Shown: positions 35,145 to 44,477 of the stretch, piece by piece | How the letters are laid out: each line of letters opens with the position of its first letter | Numbering within the stretch: the stretch's first letter is position 1 | Assembly (NCBI RefSeq): GCF_000194625.1 | Contig: NC_015320.1 | Coordinates: 702,612 to 766,611, forward strand | Source: Archaeoglobus veneficus SNP6 | Lineage (GTDB): Archaea > Halobacteriota > Archaeoglobi > Archaeoglobales > Archaeoglobaceae | Direction: 5' to 3' | DNA: 64,000 bases | The notes under the pieces: model-generated | What the model was told of the DNA's origin: nothing | Databases searched by the model: none | Seen by the model: the letters and a program-made list of their open reading frames with translations, nothing else | Made by a program: the position numbers and the translations under genes

Positions 35145-35245
35145 TTATATCCCCCTCAAAAATAATACATATACCCGCCGTTACGGCTGGAGGGGGCACT
35201 TGCCTGCGATGAAGTGCCGTCGGCAAGCCGCCAATTACATTATTT
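35145..35245 (+). ncRNA. Candidate structured RNA between convergent genes
   Basis: The gap between two convergent genes holds a GC-rich non-coding block after TATA-like sequences (about 35146-35152 and 35167-35173). Hairpins are visible: GCCG-TTA-CGGC, GGCACTT-(10 nt)-AAGTGCC, and an alternative CTTGCC/GGCAAG pairing. CCCCCTC at about 35152 can also pair with GAGGGGG at about 35191. The sequence ends CCGCCAATTACA, so an H/ACA-type guide RNA (ACA box) is one possibility. Strand is chosen from the ACA end and TATA positions. It may instead act as a terminator. Confidence 0.42.
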
Positions 35246-35249
35246 AAAT

Positions 35250-35999
35250 TTAAAGCCTTGTTGGCGCGTCTATAAACTCCGTTTTCAGCCCAAGCCCATC
35301 AACGACGTCCATGAGTGCCTTTATACCGAGGGTCTCGGTTGCGTAGTGCCCAGCAAAGATGACGTTAACACCAAGCTCCTTAGCTGTGTGGTATGCCGAG
35401 TGTTCTGCCTCTCCAGTTATGAGCACGTCAAGGCCCTTTTCCGCAGCTTCGGCTACTGCAAATCCTCCTCTGCCGGAAACTGCCCCTATTCTCTTAACTC
35501 TGTTGCATCCAAAATTCAGAACTCTGACTTCAGTCTGAAGCTTTTCCTCGAGAATGGCAGCAAGTTCTTCGAGTTCGACTCCGTTGCTCAGCCTGCCTGC
35601 AAAGCCTATTGCCTTTCCGTGGTAAAATCCGAAAGGTTCTTCAACTTCTGCTCCAACGATTTCGAGAAGTTTTACGTTGTTTCCAATCTCTGGATGAGCG
35701 TCAAGGGGTAAATGAGCTGCGTACAGCGAAATTCCATTTTCGAGCAAAAATCGAAGCCTTTTTGCAACGATGCCCGTGACATACTCGATACCTCCCCAGA
35801 CGAGGCCGTGGTGAACAACGAGCATGTCCGCGTTGGTGTCCCTTGCTTTCTCGAAAGTTTCCATGCACGCATCGACGGCAAATGCTACTTTTTCCACCTC
35901 TTCTTTCCCCTCGACCTGAAGACCGTTTTTCGATGTCTCACTCCACTCTCCAGTTTTGAGGAACTCATCTAAAAAGAAGGTAAGTTCTCTGAGTCTCAT
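35250..35999 (-). CDS. Nif3-like dinuclear metal-centre protein
   Basis: A 249-residue member of the Nif3/YbgI family, toroidal hexamers with a two-metal site. Motifs: NGLQVEGKEEVEKVAFAVDA near residue 30, the metal site MLVVHHGLVWGG, LYAAHLPLDAHPEIGNN, VLITGEAEHSAYH and VIFAGHYATETLG. ATG 35999 is favoured; an ATG 12 bp upstream overlaps phoU. It is the last gene of the phosphate operon; a link to phosphate metabolism is positional only, since the family function is not settled. Confidence 0.9.
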   Translation of the reverse strand: MRLRELTFFLDEFLKTGEWSETSKNGLQVEGKEEVEKVAFAVDACMETFEKARDTNADMLVVHHGLVWGGIEYVTGIVAKRLRFLLENGISLYAAHLPLDAHPEIGNNVKLLEIVGAEVEEPFGFYHGKAIGFAGRLSNGVELEELAAILEEKLQTEVRVLNFGCNRVKRIGAVSGRGGFAVAEAAEKGLDVLITGEAEHSAYHTAKELGVNVIFAGHYATETLGIKALMDVVDGLGLKTEFIDAPTRL

Positions 36000-36007
36000 A
36001 CCTGCCC

Positions 36008-36646
36008 TCACTTAATCCAGACTCTCCTGCCTTCCTCTATGAAGATAAGCCTCGATCCAACCTTGCTCAGCAGGTCGGCAACTCTTTCGAGGTGCCTCGC
36101 AACCAGAACCATGTCAACCATGTCTTCTATAAGGTCGGGATTCTGCTTGGCTGTTTTGACGATGCTCTCGATGGACTCCACATAGTAGCGATCAACGAGG
36201 TCATCGAGGCTAATCAGCTCTCCTCTGAGGTTTGCAGTGTTTCCAGTCTCTATTGCGTGGCCTACCAGGTCGAACATCCTCAGGATCGCTTCTTTCATTT
36301 TTTCGAAGATGGTCATGGTCTCGTCAAAACCACTCTTGATAGTGTACATTGCTATTTCCTGTGTTAAGTCGGTTATTCTCTCGTAGTGCCCGGAGATTCT
36401 CATCATGCTGACGACGAAACGCAGATCCCACGCAACGGGCTGAAAGAGTGCAACGATGGAAACACACTCGCAGTCAACATCTGTATTCATCACGTCGATT
36501 ATGTGCTCTATCTGGATGACTTTCTTCCTCTTCTCTTCATCTCCCCTGAGCCCGTCGAGGCACAGCTCAACGGCCTTCCTCGACAGGCTGTGGGCTTCGA
36601 GAATTTCGTGCTTGATATCCTTAAGCCTTTCTTCCAGAGCTCTCAT
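36008..36646 (-). CDS. phoU: Phosphate uptake regulator PhoU
   Basis: A 212-residue all-helical protein with two three-helix PhoU repeats. The metal-binding helix motifs are AWDLRFVVSMMRISGHYERITDLTQE in pieces (residues about 73-98) and DMVLVARHLERVADLLSK (about 180-197). It represses Pst transport activity when phosphate is sufficient. It lies 19 bp after pstB on the same strand and overlaps the upstream alternative start of the Nif3-like gene. Confidence 0.92.
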   Translation of the reverse strand: MRALEERLKDIKHEILEAHSLSRKAVELCLDGLRGDEEKRKKVIQIEHIIDVMNTDVDCECVSIVALFQPVAWDLRFVVSMMRISGHYERITDLTQEIAMYTIKSGFDETMTIFEKMKEAILRMFDLVGHAIETGNTANLRGELISLDDLVDRYYVESIESIVKTAKQNPDLIEDMVDMVLVARHLERVADLLSKVGSRLIFIEEGRRVWIK

Positions 36647-36665
36647 TCATCTCCCCCTGTGAATA

Positions 36666-37454
36666 TTAACCAACTCTACCTGTCAGGTAATCCTCAGTAA
36701 GCTTTTCAAGCGGCTTCTCGAACATCTCTGCTGTACTTCCAAATTCCACAAGTTCACCCATCCAGAAGAAGGCAGTGTAGTCGCTGACTCTTCCTGCCTG
36801 CTGAATATTATGGGTTACTATCACTACAGTATAATTACTTTTAAGCTCATTTATTAAATCTTCGATCTTCAGCGTTGAAATTGGGTCGAGGGCCGAAGCT
36901 GGCTCATCCATAAGGAGGATTTCCGGCTTTACTGCAAGAGCCCTCGCTATGCACAATCGCTGCTGTTGTCCACCACTCAACGCAAATGCTGATTCGTGAA
37001 GCCTGTCTTTGACCTCATCCCACAGTGCTGCTTTCTTCAGGCTATCCTCCACTATTTTATCGAGGGTCTTCTTGTCTTTTATCCCCTGTATTCTTGGCCC
37101 GTAGGCAACGTTGTCATATATTGACTTGGGAAACGGGTTTGGTCTCTGGAACACCATACCTATCTTTCTCCTGAGCCAGGGAAGGTCCACATTTTTGTCA
37201 TATATATTTTTTCCTTCAAATATTACTTCTCCCGTCGTCCTGACTTCAGGAGCCATAACCTCGTTCATACGATTTAAGGCCCTTAAAACCGTGCTTTTTC
37301 CGCAGCCAGACGGACCTATAATTGCCGTAACCCTGTTCTTCTCAATGTTGAACGTTACATCCTTAATAGCATGGTTTTTGCCGTACCACACGTTCAGGTT
37401 TTTAACTATCAGGGCAGCCCGTGATTCGGGAATCTGAACACCGTAGGCTGTAAT
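36666..37454 (-). CDS. pstB: Phosphate ABC transporter ATPase PstB, apparent AUU start
   Basis: ATPase of the high-affinity phosphate importer: Walker [20 protein letters not shown]-loop VFQRPNPFP, signature [15 protein letters not shown], Walker [14 protein letters not shown]-loop VTHN. The first standard start in frame (GTG 37391) would begin inside the first strand and drop LIVKNLN before VWYGKNHA, which all PstB proteins have. Upstream codons extend the family sequence with no ATG/GTG/TTG. An AUU at 37454 lies five bases after GGAGGTG, immediately behind the pstA stop (37456-37458), giving 262 residues. A CUG at codon 15 is the alternative. Confidence 0.88.
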   Translation of the reverse strand: MTAYGVQIPESRAALIVKNLNVWYGKNHAIKDVTFNIEKNRVTAIIGPSGCGKSTVLRALNRMNEVMAPEVRTTGEVIFEGKNIYDKNVDLPWLRRKIGMVFQRPNPFPKSIYDNVAYGPRIQGIKDKKTLDKIVEDSLKKAALWDEVKDRLHESAFALSGGQQQRLCIARALAVKPEILLMDEPASALDPISTLKIEDLINELKSNYTVVIVTHNIQQAGRVSDYTAFFWMGELVEFGSTAEMFEKPLEKLTEDYLTGRVG

Positions 37455-37455
37455 A

Positions 37456-38298
37456 CTACCACCTCCTTGCCTTTCTGTAGCGGTACCTTATAATTGTGGC
37501 GGAAGCAATCATAATGAAAACTATGGCGATAAGAACTGTGGCCGTCGCAGCCGCATATGTTTTCGCGTAGGGCGACGCATGCTGGGTTGCGAGAACGTAG
37601 GTGTGGTAAGGTAGGCTCATAAAGCGATCGAAAGGCGAGTTTGGCAGCCTTCTTATGTAGAACACCGCTCCAGTAAAAAGAAGCGGAGCAGTTTCGCCCA
37701 TAGCCCTTGCGAGGCCTATTATTGCTCCTGTGAGAACACCGGGCAGAGCATAGGGCAGAATGGCATTCTTTATAGTCTGCCACTTCGTCGCGCCCAGTGC
37801 ATAGCTTGCAAGCCTAAAATCGTTAGGAACACCCTTCAGAGCTTCTTCGCTGCTAGTTATCACCCACGGCAGCGTCATAACTGCAAGGGTCAGCGATGCA
37901 GCGATTATACTCTCTCCAAAGCCAAAGAAGTACACGAAGGCTGCAAGGCCGAAGAGACCGTAAACGACTGAAGGCACACCAGCGAGGTTTCTTATGGCCA
38001 TCTTAATGAGTCTGACAGTTCTGCCCGCCCTCGCGTACTCGTTCAGGAATATTGCAGCCCCAACTCCGAGAGGAATTGAAAAAACAGCAGTCATTACCGT
38101 AACATAGATGGTTCCGAGGATTGCGGGGAATATACCACCCTTTGTTATGTCTCTGTGTTCCCAATTAGCTGTGAGAAACTTCAGGTTGATTACACCTATC
38201 CCCTCCTTCACGATGTACAGTATGACGAAGAGGAGAAATGCTATTGTCAGGGATGCAACGAGTCTGAATATCGCAAAGACTATTTTATCGGTCTTCAT
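37456..38298 (-). CDS. pstA: Phosphate ABC transporter permease PstA
   Basis: A 280-residue membrane permease with about six helices. The EAA-type loop [36 protein letters not shown] is visible in parts at residues about 150-185, and family motifs [11 protein letters not shown] and [14 protein letters not shown] are present. It overlaps pstC by 4 bp. It forms the phosphate channel with PstC. Confidence 0.93.
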   Translation of the reverse strand: MKTDKIVFAIFRLVASLTIAFLLFVILYIVKEGIGVINLKFLTANWEHRDITKGGIFPAILGTIYVTVMTAVFSIPLGVGAAIFLNEYARAGRTVRLIKMAIRNLAGVPSVVYGLFGLAAFVYFFGFGESIIAASLTLAVMTLPWVITSSEEALKGVPNDFRLASYALGATKWQTIKNAILPYALPGVLTGAIIGLARAMGETAPLLFTGAVFYIRRLPNSPFDRFMSLPYHTYVLATQHASPYAKTYAAATATVLIAIVFIMIASATIIRYRYRKARRW

Positions 38299-39167
38299 TG
38301 GCCGAACCTCCTTCTGTACCTCTCGAGAACCTGATCCGCTGCGAGGTTTATGACGAAGGTTATCAGCAGGAGGAGCAACCCCTGGGCGAAAAGTGCCTGA
38401 TAGTGGAGGTCGCCAACTACGGTTTCTGGGAGCTCGATGGCTATGTTGGCTGTTACCGGCCTTACGGGGTCGAATATACTGTGAGGCATCGCTTTTGCGT
38501 TTCCAGCAACCATAAGCACAACCATTGTTTCTCCGATGACTCTTCCGAGGGCGAGCATTATTGCAGCAACGATTCCACCTATCCCGGCGGGTAGAACGAC
38601 TCTGCTAATAGTCTGCCACTTTGTCGCACCGAGAGCTTCGCTTGCAAACCTGAAATCTCTCGGAATAGCAGCAAGAACATCCTCGCTTATACTCGCGATT
38701 GTAGGAATTGCAAGAAATCCCACGAGAATTCCAGCGTTCAGGGCGTTGAGAGCGAGAGGGACATTGAAAATCTCGGAGATAAAAGGTGCGAGAAAGATTA
38801 TTCCAAAGAGACCGAGCACGACGGTTGGTATGCCCGCGATGGACTCGATGGCCGGTTTCAGATATTCTCTTACAGCAGATGACGCAACCTCAGACATGTA
38901 TATGGCGAGCATGAGGCCTGCGGGAATGGATATGGTCATGGCTATGGCGGCAATGTAGAGGGTTCCGGCAAAGAGTACAAGCATTCCCCAGCCTGGTGGA
39001 GATGCTGTTGGATCCCAATCAGTGGAGAATATTTCCGTGATGCTGACATGCTGGAAGAACTGAACGCCGGTTGCAGCGATAAAGGCTGTGATAGCGAGAA
39101 GGATAACTATTGCAGAAATTCCAGATATAAAAAATAAACTCTGGAGCAATTTTTCTTTCAGCTCCAT
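38295..39167 (-). CDS. pstC: Phosphate ABC transporter permease PstC
   Basis: A 290-residue membrane permease. It shows GIPTVVLGLFGIIFLAP, the EAA-like loop [20 protein letters not shown] and ALGRVIGETMVVLMVAGNA, which separate PstC from PstA. It lies 28 bp after pstS. About six membrane helices are visible. Confidence 0.93.
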   Translation of the reverse strand: MELKEKLLQSLFFISGISAIVILLAITAFIAATGVQFFQHVSITEIFSTDWDPTASPPGWGMLVLFAGTLYIAAIAMTISIPAGLMLAIYMSEVASSAVREYLKPAIESIAGIPTVVLGLFGIIFLAPFISEIFNVPLALNALNAGILVGFLAIPTIASISEDVLAAIPRDFRFASEALGATKWQTISRVVLPAGIGGIVAAIMLALGRVIGETMVVLMVAGNAKAMPHSIFDPVRPVTANIAIELPETVVGDLHYQALFAQGLLLLLITFVINLAADQVLERYRRRFGQ

Positions 39168-39195
39168 AGTACCACGTGGAGTTGGCGGTTATAAA

Positions 39196-40113
39196 CTATT
39201 CGATTTTAGCCCAGAAGTTCTGCTGGTTCCATTCCCTGTCGGTTTTGAGTATCGGGTAGAACCCCGACTCCTTCACTATCTGCTGGCCCTCCTCGCTCAC
39301 TTCGAACCTGAAGAAGTCCTTCAGAACTTCGCCCTTCTTGCCCTGGAAGTACTGCGGTAGCGTATACTGCTGCAGAGGTCTCGATATCGGGTACTTGCCC
39401 TCCTCGACTGCCTTTTCGTCCAGAGGTGAGTAGTAGTTCTTTCCATCCATGGAGACTTTAACGACCTTTATTGCATCGCTGAGATATCCTACTCCAATAT
39501 AGCCGATTCCGTTGGGGTCGCTCGCAACAGCATCGCGTATCTGGATATTGCCTGCAAGATTCCTCATTGTCCCGCTGTACCCCTTGCCTGTGTAGGGCCT
39601 AACGACATGCTCGAGGAAGAACTCGTAGGTTCCCGATGTGCTCTGTCTTCCATAGAGGGTTATCGGCGCATCGTTACCTCCAACTTCCTTCCAGTTCGTT
39701 ATCTCGCCTGCGAATATCTTTGCTACCTGCTCGACCGTTAGCTTATCCACTGGGTTAGAGGGGTTTACAACCACTGCCAGCATGTCTCTTGCAATAATCA
39801 GCCTGAGTGGTTCTGTGCCATACTTCTGCTTTATCTGCTCGATTTCGCTGTCCTTCATCTCTCTCGACGCGTCAGCCACATCGATTTCTCCGTTAATCAG
39901 TGCCTTTATTCCCGTTCCACTACCTCCTCCACTTACCACGATGCTCGTGTCAGGATTTTTTTCCATATATGCCTCCGCAAGATTAGAAACGAGCTGAACG
40001 AGGGTGTCGGAGCCTTTGATGTATATTTCCAAGCTTTCCTCATCTTTTGGGCCCTGCTGGACACAACCGCATATCAGGAGTGCAACCAGAATGAGGAACA
40101 CGAGCCATCTCAT
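39196..40113 (-). CDS. pstS: Phosphate-binding lipoprotein PstS
   Basis: Extracytoplasmic phosphate receptor, 305 residues. It has a signal peptide with lipobox LICGC at residues 13-17, then the phosphate-loop segments IKGSDTLVQLVSNLAEAY, VSGGGSGTGIKALINGEIDVADAS and YGRQSTSGTYEFFLEHV. It is the first gene of the pst operon. The 115-bp spacer to the divergent AbrB/PhoU gene contains AT-rich TATA-like tracts (about 40150-40180) suited to shared phosphate control. Confidence 0.93.
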   Translation of the reverse strand: MRWLVFLILVALLICGCVQQGPKDEESLEIYIKGSDTLVQLVSNLAEAYMEKNPDTSIVVSGGGSGTGIKALINGEIDVADASREMKDSEIEQIKQKYGTEPLRLIIARDMLAVVVNPSNPVDKLTVEQVAKIFAGEITNWKEVGGNDAPITLYGRQSTSGTYEFFLEHVVRPYTGKGYSGTMRNLAGNIQIRDAVASDPNGIGYIGVGYLSDAIKVVKVSMDGKNYYSPLDEKAVEEGKYPISRPLQQYTLPQYFQGKKGEVLKDFFRFEVSEEGQQIVKESGFYPILKTDREWNQQNFWAKIE

Positions 40114-40228
40114 ACCTCAACGTTTTTCGGGGGCAGTATATCTACTTTCTCTTCGTATTTTAGGTAAAATATATAGGATACATAGACCCATGGATAAAGA
40201 TATATATTCGTTAGAGTTATGTATACTT

Positions 40229-41194
40229 ATGCGGGTGGAAGCGCGTAAAATATATTTCAGCGGCGGCAGCAGCTACATAATAACGCTGCCAAAAAAATGG
40301 GTAGAAGATAACGGTTTGAAGGCTGGAGACTCGGTTGTCATGCACATCGGCAGGAATACCGTCTGCATATCTCCTCAGATTCCTAAGAGCGTCAGGAAAG
40401 AGGTTGTAATCGATGCTAAGGGTCTTGGCAGGGCGTGTCTTGTCAGGCGGATAATTTCATGCTACCTTGCCGGCTACGACTCTCTTCGAATTAAGGTTTA
40501 CAACGAGGAACACAGGAAGGCTGCGGATCTGGCTGCAGACACGCTTATTGGGGCTGAGATAATGGAAGACCTTGGAAAGGTTATCAGCATGGAGGTGTTT
40601 CTCGACGATCGCTTTAGAACGGACGATGTCCTCGAAAGGATGGGTAACATGTGCATAGCCATGCTGTCCGACTTCTGTTCGGCTCTGAAGAACTTCAACG
40701 AGTACATGTGCAATTCCATCATTCTGAGGGAGAACGAAATTGATAGACTTCACTTCCTCGTTCTGAGGCAGGTGAATCTTGCAGTGCAGTACAGAGAAGC
40801 AGACACGGGTGCGCACTCCAGAGAACTCTTCGGATACTGGACGTTTGCGAGGCGATTTGAGCGTATTGCTGACCATGCTGCGAACATGGCAAGAAACCTG
40901 CTCAGACTCGGAAGGAGTATACCGGAACTCTGTGATATTGTTGAACCCTGCCTGGATATGCTCAAAATGGCGAGTATTGCCTTTTTCAGGAAAGATACAG
41001 AGATTGCAGATGCAGTTCTTACAGAGTTCGAAGACTTGAAGTATCTCGAGGAGAGGTTTTACAGGAAAATAATCGAGCATGGGGTTGAGGAAGCAATTCA
41101 GCTCAAGTCGATAATAGACAGCCTGACGAGAATTGCAGCGTATTCCGCAGACATGGCAGAGATAGCCCTCGACATTGCTGTCGAGCACGAATAA
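40229..41194 (+). CDS. AbrB/SpoVT-type DNA-binding domain fused to tandem PhoU domains (phosphate regulator)
   Basis: A 321-residue regulator. Residues 1-50 are a swapped-hairpin AbrB domain (MRVEARKIYFSGGSSYIITL, PKKWVEDNGLKAGDSVVMHI). Residues about 110-320 hold two PhoU-like helical repeats (YWTFARRFERIADHAANMAR; SLTRIAAYSADMAEIALDI). Such archaeal proteins probably act as transcriptional repressors of the pst operon in response to phosphate. ATG 40229 gives the canonical AbrB start; an ATG at 40190 would add 13 unrelated residues. It is divergent from pstS. Confidence 0.86.
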   Translation: MRVEARKIYFSGGSSYIITLPKKWVEDNGLKAGDSVVMHIGRNTVCISPQIPKSVRKEVVIDAKGLGRACLVRRIISCYLAGYDSLRIKVYNEEHRKAADLAADTLIGAEIMEDLGKVISMEVFLDDRFRTDDVLERMGNMCIAMLSDFCSALKNFNEYMCNSIILRENEIDRLHFLVLRQVNLAVQYREADTGAHSRELFGYWTFARRFERIADHAANMARNLLRLGRSIPELCDIVEPCLDMLKMASIAFFRKDTEIADAVLTEFEDLKYLEERFYRKIIEHGVEEAIQLKSIIDSLTRIAAYSADMAEIALDIAVEHE

Positions 41195-41371
41195 AATTTG
41201 AAGAACTAATTCACACCTTTTCTGTCTATCACCCCCCACAGGCTCTGATTAATTTTAAATAATTTATCATTAATAAACCTTTCGATTTACCACATGATGT
41301 TTAGTGATGCAATAGCTGGCGGTAGCTAGCCAAACGTTAAACAGTTATACCTTCGAGGATGTAATTTACTC

Positions 41372-41905
41372 ATGCCTCCCACGGCGCTGCTGGTTATAGA
41401 TATGCAGAAGGATTTCTGCTACAGCGATGGCAGTCTCTTTATCGGAGAACATGTTAAGAACATCTTTGAGCCCCTCAGAAGAGTTGTTGAAGTCGCCAAG
41501 GGAAAAATTCCCGTCATCTACACTCAGGACTGGCACCGCAGCGACGATGCGGAGTTTGCTGTCTGGCCAGCACACTGTATTGAGGGGAGTAGAGGAGCTG
41601 AGGTAATTGACGAGTTACCCAAGGCGGATTACTACGTCAAAAAAAGAAGATATTCTGCCTTCTTTGCAACAGACCTCGATTTGCTGCTGAGAGAGCTTGG
41701 CGTGGAGATGATTTACCTTGCGGGAGTTGCAACGAACATATGTGTCATGCACACGGCCATAGATGCTGTTCAGATGGGCTATAAAGTTGCAGTTCTGAAG
41801 GACTGCACCGCATCCCTCGATAACTATAGCCACGAGTACGGTCTGTATCACATGGAAAACGTCTTGAAGGCGGAGATTATCACGTCTGGGGAATTTCTAT
41901 CTTAA
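41372..41905 (+). CDS. pncA: Nicotinamidase / isochorismatase-family amidohydrolase
   Basis: Hydrolyses nicotinamide to nicotinic acid in NAD salvage. The catalytic Asp is in LLVIDMQKDFC, a metal site in TQDWHRSDD...WPAHCIEG, the catalytic Lys in DYYVKKRRYSAF, and the nucleophile Cys in AGVATNICVMHTAIDA. The 177-residue length fits archaeal PncA. The W-P-x-H-C pattern favours nicotinamidase over other isochorismatase-like hydrolases. Confidence 0.87.
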   Translation: MPPTALLVIDMQKDFCYSDGSLFIGEHVKNIFEPLRRVVEVAKGKIPVIYTQDWHRSDDAEFAVWPAHCIEGSRGAEVIDELPKADYYVKKRRYSAFFATDLDLLLRELGVEMIYLAGVATNICVMHTAIDAVQMGYKVAVLKDCTASLDNYSHEYGLYHMENVLKAEIITSGEFLS

Positions 41906-42084
41906 CTCTCTGTCTTCAGTCTGAAGATTGCATGCAGCGAGGCGAGAAGCAGCGCAAAACCAGCGGAAGTATAGGTATTAAAGCCAGCAAGCCTGAGAGC
42001 GAGGAAGACCACAAAAAGAAGGCTGATGAAACCGGCAGAGATTGAAATGTTTTTGGCCATTTTTCTGATTTCTTCGGAAGGCAT
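41902..42084 (-). CDS. Small membrane protein
   Basis: A 60-residue protein with two hydrophobic helices (about 15-33 and 38-54) and basic ends. No family recognised. It is convergent with pncA, with 4 bp overlap of the 3' ends. The start at ATG 42084 is plausible; a second ATG eight codons later is possible. Confidence 0.5.
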   Translation of the reverse strand: MPSEEIRKMAKNISISAGFISLLFVVFLALRLAGFNTYTSAGFALLLASLHAIFRLKTES

Positions 42085-42189
42085 GCCTCAGACTCTCCCT
42101 TCTCCTCACTGCTCAGATCGCCCATCAGTCATCATCGGCATCGATAATCTGAGGAGGAGATACTAAAAACTTCCGCCGTACCGGCTGCA

Positions 42190-43113
42190 ATGGCAAAAGT
42201 AATAAATATTTTTGAAATTTTAAAATACGGTATGCGCTGGTTACCGTTGATTGTAGTCATAGTGATTGCAACACTTTCTGCTGGCTGTGCCCAGCCGAAG
42301 GTTCAATCGGTTGAGATGAGCTGGGGGGAAGTCAACGATGAGTATACAGAAATAGTCTCAAGTATCGAGGTAAATAATCCGTATCCCATATCCATCCCTC
42401 TCAGCGATGTTGAAGTTGAAATATTCATGAACGGTGTTCTGATGGGGCATGGAAATGCCGTTGGTGACACCACAATCTCACCGCCGAGCGACACGCTGAA
42501 ACTTTCGATAAAGCTCCTGAACGACCGCCTCGTGGACTGGTGGGTCAGCCACATAGAGAATGGAGAAGAAACCGTGATGAAAATCAAAACAAGCCTGATT
42601 TTCAGCATCTTTGGCTACAAACTCAGCATACCCATCGAGAACTCCAACACGTTCCAGACGACTTTCCTGTCATCCATATCGCCAGAGGGCATGTCATTGA
42701 GTATTGGAGGGATAAAGGCCATTGAGGTGAAGGACGCGAAGCTCAGGTGGGGTGACGTTGACAGGAGCAGAACACAGATAATTGTGAGCGCGGTTGTTAA
42801 GAACAACCTGCCTGTTCCGATTCCTGTCAAGTTCATGGAGTACGAAATCACGATGAACGGCATAAGGATGGGCGAGGGCAGAGTTGTCAGCGACACGGTA
42901 ATCAAGCCAATGAAACAGGACACCGTTGAATTCGTAATGGAGATTGACAACACAAAGATACCCGACTGGTGGGTCAGCCACGTCAAAAACGGTGAGAAGA
43001 CCACCGTGAGCATAAAGGCGAAGGTAGGCCTCGACGTACAGGGGAAGGAATACTCTGTGGACCTCTACACCTACAGCTACGACTTCACCACTGATCTTCT
43101 GACATCGATGTAG
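42190..43113 (+). CDS. LEA14/WHy-domain lipoprotein (two repeats)
   Basis: Secreted lipoprotein of 307 residues. It has a hydrophobic helix and lipobox LSAGC at about 29-33, then two LEA_2/WHy domains at about 38-165 and 178-300. They are internally similar: VEVNNPYPISIPLSDVEVEI matches VVKNNLPVPIPVKFMEYEIT, and WWVSHIENGEETVMKIK matches WWVSHVKNGEKTTVSIK. These domains occur in desiccation- and stress-related proteins and in archaeal envelope proteins. A start at the internal ATG (42232) would give a more standard signal peptide. Confidence 0.82.
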   Translation: MAKVINIFEILKYGMRWLPLIVVIVIATLSAGCAQPKVQSVEMSWGEVNDEYTEIVSSIEVNNPYPISIPLSDVEVEIFMNGVLMGHGNAVGDTTISPPSDTLKLSIKLLNDRLVDWWVSHIENGEETVMKIKTSLIFSIFGYKLSIPIENSNTFQTTFLSSISPEGMSLSIGGIKAIEVKDAKLRWGDVDRSRTQIIVSAVVKNNLPVPIPVKFMEYEITMNGIRMGEGRVVSDTVIKPMKQDTVEFVMEIDNTKIPDWWVSHVKNGEKTTVSIKAKVGLDVQGKEYSVDLYTYSYDFTTDLLTSM

Positions 43114-43155
43114 CTCCGAAAGTCTTATTTCCCAGCTCAGTCAACAGATCAAAAA

Positions 43156-43228
43156 AGTCCCGTGGGGTAGTGGTCAATCCTGCCGGCCTTTGGAGCCGGA
43201 GACGGGGGTTCGAATCCCCCCGGGACTA
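43156..43228 (+). tRNA. tRNA-Gln (UUG)
   Basis: A 73-nt cloverleaf: acceptor AGTCCCG pairs with CGGGACT, D-arm with GGTAGTGGT, anticodon stem CCGGC/GCCGG enclosing CTTTGGA (anticodon TTG), T-arm GGGGGTTCGAATCCCCC, discriminator A. CCA is not encoded. Its 3' end faces the accessory island to the right, a typical integration position. Confidence 0.95.
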
Positions 43229-43405
43229 CTTGTTTTTGGTGGGTTAGGTGTATTATCCTCTCCACGGCAAATAATGGCATTTCTTAGTTCCTCAACAACC
43301 ATTTCAAGTCTCCTAAGTCTCCCTTCCACATCACTGCCTACAATTTGCTGCATACCAAAGTATGCACTCGGTATCCCCTCAACTTCTTTGCTATCACTAA
43401 ATCTA
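43229..43405 (-). pseudogene. HTH regulator, 3' part (split by IS630 copy 2)
   Basis: C-terminal piece of the regulator at 44478-44844. Joining the pieces over a single TA restores the frame: ...EEVDI then RFSDSKEVEGIPSAYFG, followed by a helical, coiled-coil-like tail (VEGRLRRLEMVVEELRNAII). The reading frame has no stop before the tRNA-Gln 3' end and continues antisense into the tRNA to 43174, suggesting the natural 3' end was altered when DNA joined at the tRNA. Confidence 0.75.
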
Positions 43406-44477
43406 TGGTTAGGTGCAAAACATCTTAAACTTATCTCCCAAGAACTTCTCAATCCAAGCCGTTGCAAAGGAGATTGATTCAGTTAACTTTCTGAAAGCCT
43501 TGGAAATCGTTTCCTTCAGCTCCTCTATATTCAGCGGAGATACTTCAGAAACAAACCTTTTAACGCTCTTCCAAACGTTCTCAATCGGATTCAAGTCGGG
43601 AGAGTAGGGAGGGAGATAAACCAGTGCAATATCAAGCTTTTCAGCTTCCTCTCTCACTTTCTTTGCATGATGCGTCCTGAAATTATCGAGAACGATCACG
43701 ATTCTTTTCCCAGGATTTGTTTCTCTAATCTTTTTTAGAAATGCTATGAATTCTTCAGTCCTGTTTCTTTCTGGAAACTCTATTACGCTCTCTCCGTTCA
43801 AGCTATAGAATCCTGAAACCTTAGCTTTGACGTACGTGGCAACTCTTTTAACCGGCTTTCCGAAACTCCACAGCCTTGCAGTATTTGCATTCGCTTCGAC
43901 TGCCATCTCATCAATGAATCCTAGGATGTCTTGATCAATCTCAGCTTCATCCAGGTTTTTTTAAAGTGTCCTCAGCGTTATCGGGCTTTCTGTAATCCTT
44001 CTGATAAGGTTTAGCGTATTTCATGCCAAAAGATCTGAGAATTCTCCTGACCTGCCACGAAGAATACTTAACTCCAAACTCAGCTTCAATTAGCTCCTGA
44101 ACTTCTTTCGTCGTCCACGAATCCCCTTCTTTTAGCATCTCTCTGAGTTTCTCTTTCTGCTCCTTCGTGAGTTTTGCTGGCCTTCCTCCTCCAAATTCCG
44201 GAATTAAGCCTTCGTAGCCTTTTGAGTTCCACCTTTTTAGCCATGCGTAGCCTGTTGCTTTGGTAATTCCTACGAGTTCGGCGGCTTCTTCAACGTTCAT
44301 TCCTTTATAGAGGTATCTTATGAAGTAAAGTCTCTTAAGAACTCTCGTGTCTTTTTCAAGCCTTTTGATTCTTCTATCGAGTTCTTCTGCTGGCAGATGC
44401 TTCACTACTTCGTAGACGCGTTTTCTACCCATGGTTTTGGTTGTTATTTTTAGTATAAATAGTTTTGCTCAAGACCA
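43406..44477 (-). mobile_element. IS630-family element, copy 2 (transposase frameshifted)
   Basis: A 1072-bp element with the same ends as copy 1, flanked by TA at 43404-43405 and 44478-44479. The flanking gene can be joined in frame, so this is a simple insertion at one locus. One extra A in a run (A7 instead of A6 of copy 1, near 43957-43963) splits the transposase into 161- and 165-codon frames (43947-44432 and 43409-43906). It can still serve as a substrate for recombination or trans-mobilisation. Confidence 0.92.
43409..44432 (-). pseudogene. IS630-family transposase, frameshifted
   Basis: Nearly identical to the 340-residue transposase of copy 1. The HTH part ends at a premature frame change after EDTLKK, and the DDE part (VIVLDNFRTHHAKK; YSPDLNPIENVW) continues in another frame. 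It shares KKIRETNPGKR with copy 3, while copy 1 has KKIREANPGKR. A programmed frameshift at the A-run is conceivable but unnecessary, because copy 1 is in frame. Confidence 0.88.

Noticed and set aside
43174..43228. Coding sequence reading antisense through tRNA-Gln
   Set aside because: The tRNA is certain; the frame is the run-on of the split HTH regulator, not a gene of its own.
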